Part shown: positions 8,661 to 18,962 of the stretch, piece after piece
How the letters are laid out: every line of letters begins with the position of its first letter
Position numbering within the stretch: the first letter of the stretch is position 1
From: Oscillospiraceae bacterium
GTDB taxonomy: Bacteria > Bacillota > Clostridia > Oscillospirales > Ruminococcaceae
Reading direction: 5' to 3'
DNA: 64,000 nt
Assembly (NCBI GenBank): GCA_021199795.1
Contig: JAJQHJ010000001.1
Location: 1 to 64,000 of the forward strand
Notes under the pieces: model-generated
Database searches by the model: none
What the model saw: only the letters and a program-made list of their open reading frames with translations
What the model was told of the DNA's origin: nothing
Translations under genes and position numbers: made by a program

Positions 8661-10310
8661 ATGAAACCAAGAAAAGCTTTGATTTTTTCAGTCCTGGTAG
8701 TCGTTGCCGTTACAATTATGGCATCCTGTTCAGGATTGGGACGTAAAACCGTCATGGTTCCGACGGACATCTACGCAAGTGAGAGCTATGACATGAACAT
8801 CGTCATCGACTTCACCGAGGAGACAAAGGAAATCAACCCGTACATCTACGGAGTAAATCAGTATGGCAATGAAGATAACCTGGATCTGGCAAACTTCACC
8901 GCCATCCGCCAGGGTGGAAACCGTCTGACGGCTTATAACTGGGAGACTAACGCCTCAAACGCCGGTGCAGACTGGTATCATTCGTCAGACAGCAATCTTT
9001 CCGATTCTGATGAACCAGCTGACATTGTCAGAACTCTTTCGCAGGAAGCTAAGGAGAACGGAATTACGTACAAGTTAACTACTTTACAGATGGCAGGATA
9101 TGTCGCAGCAGACAAGAGCGGACAGGTCTCAGAAGAAAACACCGCTCCGTCGAAAAGGTTCAACGAAGTCATATTCCGATCAGGCGGAGAGTTTCCCGAC
9201 ACTCCTGACCTCACCGATGGTGTTGTCTATATGGACGAGTATGTCAACTACATTATAAATATGCTCGGGGATTCGACCTCCAAAAACGGCATTCAGGGAT
9301 ATAGCCTAGACAACGAACCAGCACTCTGGGCTGGAACCCATTCAAGAATTCATCCCGACCCGGTCACCATAGAAGAGCTTTGCACAAAGTCTGCTGAGCT
9401 TGCAGCTATTGTTAAGGAGCTTGACCCGAATGCTGAAATTTTCGGTCCTGCTTTATATGGATATACTGCATATGACCATCTTGCTGACGATGACAGCAGC
9501 ACCGAGTGGGAGGAGCTTAAGGAAGAAAACGGATATAACTGGTTCATAGATTGCTACCTCGATTATATGTGTCAGGCTTCAGAAGAGGCTGGAGTCCGGC
9601 TTCTCGATGTTCTGGACATCCACTACTATTCCGAATCCGCAAGAGTCAGCGACGAGGACAGACTTCAGTCTGTAAGAACTCTTTATGAAGAGGGCTTCTC
9701 CGAGAACAGCTGGATTGGTCAGTGGTGCATGAATAACGTTCCGATTCTTCCGACCATTCAAGCTTCTATCGACGAGTACTACCCCGGAACTAAGCTCGCC
9801 ATTTCCGAATATAACTTTGGTGGGGAAAACATAAGCGGGACTATTGCAGAAGCTGAAGCTCTTGGTTGCTTTGCAGACATGGGAGTATATCTTGCCACCA
9901 TCTGGGGCGGTAACGACTGCCAGTTTGCAGGAATCAGGCTCTATACAAATTATGACGGCGACGGTTCTATGTTCGGTAATACACTTATCAGCACAACTAC
10001 CGATGATGTGTCTCTTTCCAGTGCATATGCAGCTACTGATGACGACGGACTGATTACTCTCATGATTACCAATAAGGATTCAAGCCTGAACGAAAACGCT
10101 GTTATAGACCTGACATCTTCAGAGACTGTCTACTCTGCTGCAGCTGTCTATGCTGTCTATGACGAAACCTATGAGATTCAGCTTATCAACGTGGTTGAAA
10201 GCACAGACACCAATATCTTTGAGATCACTCTCCCGCCCTACTGTGCAGCGATGGTTGTCTTAAGCGATGACGTCAATGACTTCCCGAATATTATAGCTGA
10301 CAGCGAATAA
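8661..10310 (+). CDS. GH44 endoglucanase/xyloglucanase, lipoprotein
   Basis: Secreted, membrane-anchored beta-glucanase of glycoside hydrolase family 44, expected to cut cellulose, xyloglucan or related beta-1,4-glucans outside the cell. Family signatures are clear: YGVNQYG near the start of the mature protein, RQGGNRLTAYNWE, SNAGADWYH, YSLDNEPALW with the likely acid/base Glu219, VLDIHYYSE, and ISEYNFGGE with the likely nucleophile Glu383. The N-terminus MKPRKALIFS...MASC is a lipoprotein signal. I chose ATG 8661 because AGAAAGG lies 9 nt upstream and this start gives a normal signal peptide; a GTG at 8634 would add nine residues. A C-terminal beta-sandwich (about 440-550) follows the barrel. 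There is no dockerin or separate binding module. It lies upstream of a sigma/anti-sigma pair and a GH2 enzyme on the same strand. Confidence 0.88.
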   Translation: MKPRKALIFSVLVVVAVTIMASCSGLGRKTVMVPTDIYASESYDMNIVIDFTEETKEINPYIYGVNQYGNEDNLDLANFTAIRQGGNRLTAYNWETNASNAGADWYHSSDSNLSDSDEPADIVRTLSQEAKENGITYKLTTLQMAGYVAADKSGQVSEENTAPSKRFNEVIFRSGGEFPDTPDLTDGVVYMDEYVNYIINMLGDSTSKNGIQGYSLDNEPALWAGTHSRIHPDPVTIEELCTKSAELAAIVKELDPNAEIFGPALYGYTAYDHLADDDSSTEWEELKEENGYNWFIDCYLDYMCQASEEAGVRLLDVLDIHYYSESARVSDEDRLQSVRTLYEEGFSENSWIGQWCMNNVPILPTIQASIDEYYPGTKLAISEYNFGGENISGTIAEAEALGCFADMGVYLATIWGGNDCQFAGIRLYTNYDGDGSMFGNTLISTTTDDVSLSSAYAATDDDGLITLMITNKDSSLNENAVIDLTSSETVYSAAAVYAVYDETYEIQLINVVESTDTNIFEITLPPYCAAMVVLSDDVNDFPNIIADSE

Positions 10311-10337
10311 ACAGTCTCTCAAATTTTTCGCAGATTT

Positions 10338-10372
10338 CTTGTAAGATTTCTCCCTCCATGAAGTCTTATAAG
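10338..10372 (+). promoter_or_regulatory. 13-bp hairpin immediately upstream of the sigma-factor ribosome site
   Basis: CTTGTAAGATTTC (10338-10350) and GAAGTCTTATAAG (10360-10372) form a 13-bp stem with two G-U pairs and a 9-nt loop. The next bases are the AAGGTGG ribosome site of the ECF sigma gene, not a T-run, so this is not a normal intrinsic terminator. It could be an RNA control element or a palindromic DNA operator. Confidence 0.55.
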
Positions 10373-10389
10373 TAAGGTGGTGGCGAGCA

Positions 10390-10887
10390 GTGGAGTTTGA
10401 GGAGATTTACAAGACCTATTTCAAATCGGTTTACAACTACATTCTGAGACTTTCCGGAAATGAGCATATTGCCGAGGAGATCACAAGCGAAACTTTCTTC
10501 AAAGCGATGAAATCAATAGGAAAGTTCCGTGGCGAATGTGACATAAGGGTCTGGCTCTGTCAGATTGCGAAGAATGCATACTATTCCTATCTGAAAAAAT
10601 CCAGAAGAACTGAAAGTATTGACGATGACAAGTTTTTAGACTTTACAGACCCTGCTGCCTCTCCGGAAGAACAAGCCAGCCGTCAGGAAGACTTCCAAGC
10701 CATAAGAAGAGCCCTGCACGACATTGCTGAGCCCTACAAGGAAGTTTTCATGTGGCGAGTGTTCGGAGAGCTTTCGTTCAAGGAAATAGGTGAACTCTAC
10801 GGAAAAACAGACAACTGGGCTTGTGTCACCTACCACCGGGCAAGAAAAATGATTCGTCTTAGAATGGAGGAAATGAGCGATGAATAA
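10390..10887 (+). CDS. ECF-type RNA polymerase sigma factor
   Basis: 165-residue sigma-70 family protein of the extracytoplasmic-function type. Region 2 is residues about 5-70 (IYKTYFKSVYNYIL, EEITSETFFKAMKSIGKFRG, WLCQIAKNAYYSYL) and region 4 about 110-160 (EPYKEVFMWRVFGELSFKEIGELYGK, RARKMIRLRM); regions 1 and 3 are absent, as usual. The start is GTG with AAGGTGG 9 nt upstream. Its 3' end overlaps the next gene, a membrane anti-sigma factor, by 8 nt, the standard regulator pair. The position between a GH44 lipoprotein and a GH2 enzyme suggests control of polysaccharide use, but the targets are not visible in the sequence. It is not of the SigI type used with RsgI in cellulolytic clostridia. 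Confidence 0.85.
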   Translation: MEFEEIYKTYFKSVYNYILRLSGNEHIAEEITSETFFKAMKSIGKFRGECDIRVWLCQIAKNAYYSYLKKSRRTESIDDDKFLDFTDPAASPEEQASRQEDFQAIRRALHDIAEPYKEVFMWRVFGELSFKEIGELYGKTDNWACVTYHRARKMIRLRMEEMSDE

Positions 10888-11596
10888 CGAGTGCAGTATA
10901 GTCCGGGACCTCTTGCCACTTTACTATGAGAATATGGTAAATAAAGAGACAGCTGAATTTGTCGAAGAGCATCTTAGAAATTGCCCCGATTGTTCCTCTG
11001 AACTTGAAAAGTTAAGGGCTGAAAAGAACATCAGCGAGGCTTCTCTTACTGAGAGAACAAGCGATGCTGAAGTGATAACGGGCATGAAAAAGAAGATACG
11101 CAATAAGAAACGGAAAGCCGTAACTATCATTGTCGCCTGCATTCTCATTGTCTGCATACTGATTTATCAGTTCCCGGTTTACAGGCTTCTGATGGTCTGT
11201 GGCACGTTATCCTACTATGACAACGACGAGATTTCAATGCTAATTTCTATCGGAAGTCTGTCGGACAGAATAGAGGCGCAGTCGGTTCTCAGGCAAGCTG
11301 ATGCGGCATTTCAGGACTGTAAACATACAGACGCCGAGTGTGATGAGCTCTATGGGCTTCTTTCGAGATATGCTACACCAAGTAAACGTTCTGCATCATA
11401 TGTAAAATATTCGCTTGAACTGTGGAGTGCGCACCTGGGCGACACTGAGGGCTATATCTGGGTGTATTATTCTCAGGAAGCACTCGACACTGACGGAAAT
11501 ACAGTTTGTGGCAGTTCGAATGTTCCCTCACTTTGGAAAGTGGAGAAAAACGAAAACGGAGTATGGGAAGTTGTGAGCATAAGAGAACACCCATAA
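10880..11596 (+). CDS. Membrane anti-sigma factor with zinc-finger (zf-HC2-like) domain
   Basis: 238 residues. The N-terminal 45 residues carry the anti-sigma zinc finger: CSIVRDLLPLYYEN, then EEHLRNCPDCSSEL, giving the HxxxCxxC signature. A basic stretch KKKIRNKKRK precedes one membrane segment (about 76-100, AVTIIVACILIVCILIYQF). The remaining ~135 residues lie outside the cell and match no domain I recognise. By family logic it holds the upstream ECF sigma factor at the membrane until a signal acts on the external domain. GGAGG lies 9 nt before the ATG, and the overlap with the sigma gene implies coupled translation. Confidence 0.8.
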   Translation: MNNECSIVRDLLPLYYENMVNKETAEFVEEHLRNCPDCSSELEKLRAEKNISEASLTERTSDAEVITGMKKKIRNKKRKAVTIIVACILIVCILIYQFPVYRLLMVCGTLSYYDNDEISMLISIGSLSDRIEAQSVLRQADAAFQDCKHTDAECDELYGLLSRYATPSKRSASYVKYSLELWSAHLGDTEGYIWVYYSQEALDTDGNTVCGSSNVPSLWKVEKNENGVWEVVSIREHP

Positions 11597-14596
<3,000 letters not shown>

Positions 14597-14615
14597 CATA
14601 GTGACATAGACATAA

Positions 14616-14655
14616 AAATCGGTCCGGGGTAAAACCTCAGACCGATTTATTTTTT
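14616..14655. terminator. Bidirectional terminator between GH2 gene and rlmD
   Basis: AAATCGGTC (14616-14624) pairs with GACCGATTT (14640-14648), followed by ATTTTTT on the plus strand and with an A-run on the other side, so it can serve both converging genes. It lies in the 57-bp gap. Confidence 0.8.
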
Positions 14656-16006
14656 ACTCATTTACTTTTAGCATCATCGCCACTGTCTCCACATGAGCAG
14701 TTCTTGGAAACATATCAAACGGCTTATACTTAACGAGTTCATAGCCGGACTTAGATAAAATGTTCAGGTCTCTGGCACAGGTGGCGGGGTTACAGGAAAT
14801 GTAAACGAACTTTTCAGGGGACATTCTGGCAATTGCTGCAAGGGTTTCATTATCGCAGCCTCTTCTTGGAGGGTCAACTACGCAAACATCCGGCTTCAAG
14901 CCTTTTAAACTTAACTTTTCTGCAACCGTTCCTGCATCACCAACGTAAAACTCTGCGTTCGTAATGCCGTTCATTTCTGCATTTCTCCTGGCGTTCTCAA
15001 TCGCCGCCGGGACTATTTCAACGCCAATAAGACTTCTGACACTATTTGCCATCGAAAGCCCGATAGTCCCGATACCGCAATACAGATCAAGAAGAGTTTC
15101 GGTTCCGTCAAGATTAAGGAACTCTTTTGCAGTGTGGTAAACGTTCTCCGCAGCTTCGGTATTGACCTGATAGAATGAGTGCGGAGAAATCTCAACTGCC
15201 ACTCCGCACATGGTATCCTGAATGGTTCCGGAACCGTAAAGGCAGATATCTTTACGCCCTAGTATTACGTTTGTATTCGCAGAATTGATGTTCAGAAGAA
15301 CGGTTTTGATTTCAGAAAACCTTTCAACTAGTGAGCAAATCAGGCGATTAAAGAGCCCAGTTTCCTTGGTGCAGATAAGACTGAGCATTATTTCTCCGGT
15401 GTGAAAGCCTCTGCGAAGATAAATGTGCCTGAGTAGTCCCCTGCCAGTCTTCTCATCATAGACAGAAATGCCATTCTGATTGACGTAATCTATGACAGCA
15501 CTACAGATTTCAGTGAAAATATCCGGCTGCAAAAGGCAATCTGAAATTGGTACGACACGGTGAGATCTTGGCGAGAAAAAGCCGCAATAGGCTTTTCCAT
15601 CAGTAATTGCCACCGGAAGCTGAACTTTATTCCGATATCTATTCACAGCCGGGCTTCCAGCAATCGGTTCAGGCTTCAGATTAAACCCACCTATACGCCT
15701 GAAAGCGTCTTTAACAGACTGCTCCTTTGCCTGAAGCTCAGCCACATAGGAAATATGACGGTAAACACATCCTCCGCATGCATGTATATTGCAATCAGGT
15801 TCCTCCCTGTCAGATGATGCTTCCAGAAGCTTCTCAATTTTAGCATAAGCATAGGTCTTGTTTACTTTCAGTACTCTGGCAGATATCTTGTCACCCACCG
15901 CAGAATCAGGAACGAAGATTGCCATGCCGTCATATCTGCCGATTCCCGAGCCGTCAGAGCTTAATGAGTCAATACTGAGCTCAATTATTTCATTTTTGTT
16001 GAGCAT
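14654..16006 (-). CDS. rlmD: 23S rRNA (uracil-C5)-methyltransferase, RlmD/TrmA family
   Basis: 450 residues. It methylates C5 of uridine in 23S rRNA using SAM. Seen: N-terminal TRAM domain (about 1-60; ELSIDSLSSDGSGIGRYDG), an iron-sulfur cysteine cluster (CNIHACGGCVYRH), SAM-binding motif LLDLYCGIGTIGLSMA, then VVDPPRRGCD and YISCNPATCARDL, which holds the catalytic Cys. I chose ATG 16006: AAGGAG lies 8 nt upstream, whereas a longer frame back to 16057 has no such site. The start overlaps the end of the upstream isomerase-like gene by 17 nt. In Firmicutes this family may modify two sites (RlmCD), so the exact uridine is not certain. Last gene of the recJ operon. Confidence 0.85.
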   Translation of the reverse strand: MLNKNEIIELSIDSLSSDGSGIGRYDGMAIFVPDSAVGDKISARVLKVNKTYAYAKIEKLLEASSDREEPDCNIHACGGCVYRHISYVAELQAKEQSVKDAFRRIGGFNLKPEPIAGSPAVNRYRNKVQLPVAITDGKAYCGFFSPRSHRVVPISDCLLQPDIFTEICSAVIDYVNQNGISVYDEKTGRGLLRHIYLRRGFHTGEIMLSLICTKETGLFNRLICSLVERFSEIKTVLLNINSANTNVILGRKDICLYGSGTIQDTMCGVAVEISPHSFYQVNTEAAENVYHTAKEFLNLDGTETLLDLYCGIGTIGLSMANSVRSLIGVEIVPAAIENARRNAEMNGITNAEFYVGDAGTVAEKLSLKGLKPDVCVVDPPRRGCDNETLAAIARMSPEKFVYISCNPATCARDLNILSKSGYELVKYKPFDMFPRTAHVETVAMMLKVNE

Positions 16007-16835
16007 CAGAATTGCTCCTTTCCGATAGATATTTTCTGATTCTGTCAAAGCAACCATTCAGGATTTCAGTATGTACAACTCCAGTTTTGTCAAAAGCAGT
16101 TGACTCAACGGTGAAAGTGAAGTTCTGATGTCTCTTTTTCCTGACATAAGTGAAGAACTTATCGAAATCCACCCGACCTTCACCGATTGGAAGCACTTTA
16201 AGATTGCTCCAATCCTTATATCCACCACCATAGTCGTTGACATGATAGTGCCTGACTCTGTCCTGAAGCCAGGAGTTCTCGTCCTCATACAGAAGCTCCT
16301 CCTGGCAGTGAAATGCAGCCATTTTTGTGTCAAAGACAAAGCTTGCATCGGGATATGCTTCATAGAGCTCATAGCATCTTTGCATAGGATCTCCTACATT
16401 GCATACGACGTTTTCAACGAGAAGCATGAGCCCATACTCATCAGCAATTTCTCGGAGATATTTGTAGCCGGAGATATTATTTTCAATATGACTGTCGGAA
16501 ACCAAGCCGTTCCAAAGATGCAGAACCAGCTTTTCTGCTTCAACGCCTTTTGCTATTTCACAGTTCAGACGAAAATAATGCATTGCTGTGTTTAAATCTT
16601 CAATTGTACCACTGCTTAAAAGCTCGCCTATCAGCTTTTCACAGTGAATTACGGGAATATTGATGCCGATTTCTTTTGTAAAGTCAATCAGCTTGTCAGA
16701 ATTTGGATACCAGTCAGAATATATCATAAGCTCAAAGCCATCGCAAGTCAGCCTCGGAGTAAGATTTTTAAGAAGAGTATAATCACGGTTATTTGGTCGC
16801 CCTATCAAGGCACCTGTGGAGCAAAGTATGGACAT
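15990..16835 (-). CDS. Sugar phosphate isomerase/epimerase-like TIM-barrel protein
   Basis: 281 residues of the xylose-isomerase-like/AP-endonuclease-2 TIM-barrel superfamily. Motifs that fit include VLHLWNG, LLVENVV (metal-binding Glu), FVFDTKMAAFH, HYHVNDYGGG (metal-binding His) and FTVESTA with the C-terminal Glu. The fold normally binds a divalent metal and isomerises sugars or cleaves abasic DNA; the substrate cannot be read here. No secretion signal. It sits 11 nt after hemZ and overlaps rlmD, inside a translation/DNA-metabolism operon, so a role in sugar use should not be assumed. Confidence 0.75.
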   Translation of the reverse strand: MSILCSTGALIGRPNNRDYTLLKNLTPRLTCDGFELMIYSDWYPNSDKLIDFTKEIGINIPVIHCEKLIGELLSSGTIEDLNTAMHYFRLNCEIAKGVEAEKLVLHLWNGLVSDSHIENNISGYKYLREIADEYGLMLLVENVVCNVGDPMQRCYELYEAYPDASFVFDTKMAAFHCQEELLYEDENSWLQDRVRHYHVNDYGGGYKDWSNLKVLPIGEGRVDFDKFFTYVRKKRHQNFTFTVESTAFDKTGVVHTEILNGCFDRIRKYLSERSNSDAQQK

Positions 16836-16846
16836 GGTTCACCTCA

Positions 16847-18322
16847 TCATATCAGGTCTAAAAGTTTTCCCGCTTCGTCTTTCCTTGAAAGAACTGTGTC
16901 GAAATGCTTGATGTATTCCAACGGATATTTCGGATTGAAGAAGCGATTGAGGCAGTCGCCGTCACCATGAGACAGAACCAGCTTTGTTGTTCCTCCTGCA
17001 CCAACTGACAAAATAGTCTGCACTTCTTCCATGATATTGATATTGTAGATTCCGGCATGACCATCAAGAGTCCAGCCGATATTCTCCTGATTGCCGAGCT
17101 GGTTTTTCTGACGATAGAGATAATACGGACTATAGCCGGCATTCAAGAGTTTTTCTGTGGAATATCTGATCATTCTCTCGCAGAGTTCGCCGTTACCGAG
17201 GCTTCTTCTTGTCATAAGCTCTGACGCACGCTTGATTGATAGAGCATGAATGGTTATATTTTCGGGGTTCAGTGCCATTATGCCATCAGCTGAATTTGTA
17301 AAGCTATCAAACTTGTCATCAGGTAATCCAGCAATCAGGTCAACATTTATAGCCCTGAAGCCTTTTGATTTAGCCAGCTCATAGCTTTTAAGAAATTCAG
17401 CGACGGTATGGCTTCTGCCGATGGATTTGAGGACTTCTTCGTTCAAGGTCTGAGGATTGATGCTCACCCTGTCGCAGCCGTTTGACTTGATAACATCAAG
17501 CTTTTCAGATGTAATGGTATCTGGTCTGCCGGCTTCTACCGTATATTCGCGGATATGAGACAGATCAAACGAGGAGGCAATTGTCTTCATGATTCTGTCC
17601 AGGTCTCTAGCTTCTATTGATGTCGGGGTTCCACCTCCGAAATAGACTGTATCAAGTGTCAAGCCTTTGCCCTTAACAAGCTCACCCGTGTATGCAATCT
17701 CTTTACAAAGTTTTTCGACATACTCCGGCATCAGCTTTTTGAAGCTCGAGACAGTCTGTGAGATAAAAGAACAGTATGTACACCTTGTCGGGCAGAATGG
17801 GATGTCGACATAAAGGCTGAACGAACGCTCAGGCATTTCTGAAACAACTGCATCCTGATTCTCAGCTGTCTTCCAGCCGATATTTATCTTTTCGTCGGTC
17901 ATGAGATATCTGTCAGTAAGATAAGTGGATGCTTTTTCAAAATCAAAGCCTTTTGCACGTAGCTTATTTATCAGCTTGACAGGGCGGACGCCAGTCAGTA
18001 TTCCCCATTCTGGAGAGATTCCGGTGAGTGTCCTCAGACACAGAAATAAAATCTTTCCGAGCTGAAATTCACATTCATCTTCATAATCTTCTGTGTCAGT
18101 AGGTAATGTCAGACTTTCAGAAGCTATTCTCCCGTCAAGAGTAACTGTTACCTTTAGAAGAGAACCATTTCTTTCAATAAGCGCAAAGTTGTCGTTAGGA
18201 AATGCCGGACTCTCTTCCGTATCCAAAAAAATAAATCCAAAGCTTTGTGCAGGGAAAAAGAGCTTCGAGACAGCCTCGAGCTCATACTTAAAATCATTTC
18301 CCGAAAATACAAGTGTAAACAT
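16847..18322 (-). CDS. hemZ: Coproporphyrinogen III oxidase-like radical SAM protein HemZ
   Basis: 491 residues. HemZ proteins are Firmicute radical-SAM enzymes related to oxygen-independent coproporphyrinogen oxidase. The N-terminal ~155 residues are the HemZ-specific part, ending in WGILTGVRPVKLINKL. The radical SAM core follows with CPTRCTYCSF (three Cys binding 4Fe-4S), YFGGGTPTS, EAGRPDT, RVSINPQTL and VDLIAGLP. I chose ATG 18322 because AGAGG lies 8 nt upstream; an in-frame GTG at 18343 would overlap the preceding gene. Four bases separate it from the MBL gene, as in many Clostridia. Actual activity in haem synthesis is not proven for many members. Confidence 0.87.
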   Translation of the reverse strand: MFTLVFSGNDFKYELEAVSKLFFPAQSFGFIFLDTEESPAFPNDNFALIERNGSLLKVTVTLDGRIASESLTLPTDTEDYEDECEFQLGKILFLCLRTLTGISPEWGILTGVRPVKLINKLRAKGFDFEKASTYLTDRYLMTDEKINIGWKTAENQDAVVSEMPERSFSLYVDIPFCPTRCTYCSFISQTVSSFKKLMPEYVEKLCKEIAYTGELVKGKGLTLDTVYFGGGTPTSIEARDLDRIMKTIASSFDLSHIREYTVEAGRPDTITSEKLDVIKSNGCDRVSINPQTLNEEVLKSIGRSHTVAEFLKSYELAKSKGFRAINVDLIAGLPDDKFDSFTNSADGIMALNPENITIHALSIKRASELMTRRSLGNGELCERMIRYSTEKLLNAGYSPYYLYRQKNQLGNQENIGWTLDGHAGIYNINIMEEVQTILSVGAGGTTKLVLSHGDGDCLNRFFNPKYPLEYIKHFDTVLSRKDEAGKLLDLI

Positions 18323-18326
18323 CTTA

Positions 18327-18953
18327 TTAACCTCTGAGAGCACCTAAGTAGGGATTTTCCATGAGTTCAGAATATAAGTCCGTTTCCGGTCCGTGTCCAG
18401 AAAGAACACGCATATTTTTTCCATCTGCAAGCTTATAAAGCTTGTCAATCGAAGAGATTATGTCGTTGAACGTGCTTTCTCCTATATCGATCCTGCCAAT
18501 GCTTCCAGCAAAAAGCGTGTCGCCGGAAAAGATTGTATCTTCTATAATGAACGAAACAGAGCCTGCGGTGTGACCTTTGGTAGATACAACCTTGAAAGTC
18601 ATATCGCCAAAAGTTAGTTCATCCCCGTCTGAGAAGCACTCTTCGCCATCGCATGGATAGAAAGGAACGGAAAAATAGTCAGCACGGCAAAGCCTGGAAC
18701 TGCGGAGCATTGGCTCGTCCTCATGTGAAATCATCACTTTACATCCGGTTTTCTCCTTGAGCTCTCCAGCTGCTGAAATATGATCAACATGACCGTGAGT
18801 CAGGAGAATTGCTTCCAGCTTCAGGCTGCCGAGTCTGCTTATAATTCTTTCAGCATCACACGGAGCATCAATCAGTACGGCAGTATTACCGGAACTGACA
18901 ATATACGCGTTGGTTGCAAAATCTCCCATATTGGGGATTGTTAAAATCTGCAT
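18327..18953 (-). CDS. MBL-fold metallo-hydrolase (glyoxalase II-like)
   Basis: 208 residues with the complete metallo-beta-lactamase metal site: LLTHGHVDHISAAG (HxHxDH), STKGHTAGSVSF, FSGDTLFAGSIGRID and VLSGHGPETD near the C-terminus. This places it with the glyoxalase II/YcbL-like thioesterases; the substrate is unknown. ATG 18953 has AGGTG 6 nt upstream, a site formed by the relA stop codon region; a GTG at 18962 is the less likely alternative. The relA-MBL-hemZ order is common in Clostridia. Confidence 0.82.
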   Translation of the reverse strand: MQILTIPNMGDFATNAYIVSSGNTAVLIDAPCDAERIISRLGSLKLEAILLTHGHVDHISAAGELKEKTGCKVMISHEDEPMLRSSRLCRADYFSVPFYPCDGEECFSDGDELTFGDMTFKVVSTKGHTAGSVSFIIEDTIFSGDTLFAGSIGRIDIGESTFNDIISSIDKLYKLADGKNMRVLSGHGPETDLYSELMENPYLGALRG

Positions 18954-18962
18954 AGTATACAC

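Noticed and set aside
10390-11596. SigI/RsgI-type polysaccharide-sensing pair
   Set aside because: The sigma factor is a short ECF type and the anti-sigma has an HxxxCxxC zinc finger, not the RsgI layout.
18322-18343. GTG at 18343 as the hemZ start
   Set aside because: It overlaps the preceding gene and lacks a ribosome site; ATG 18322 has AGAGG at 8 nt.
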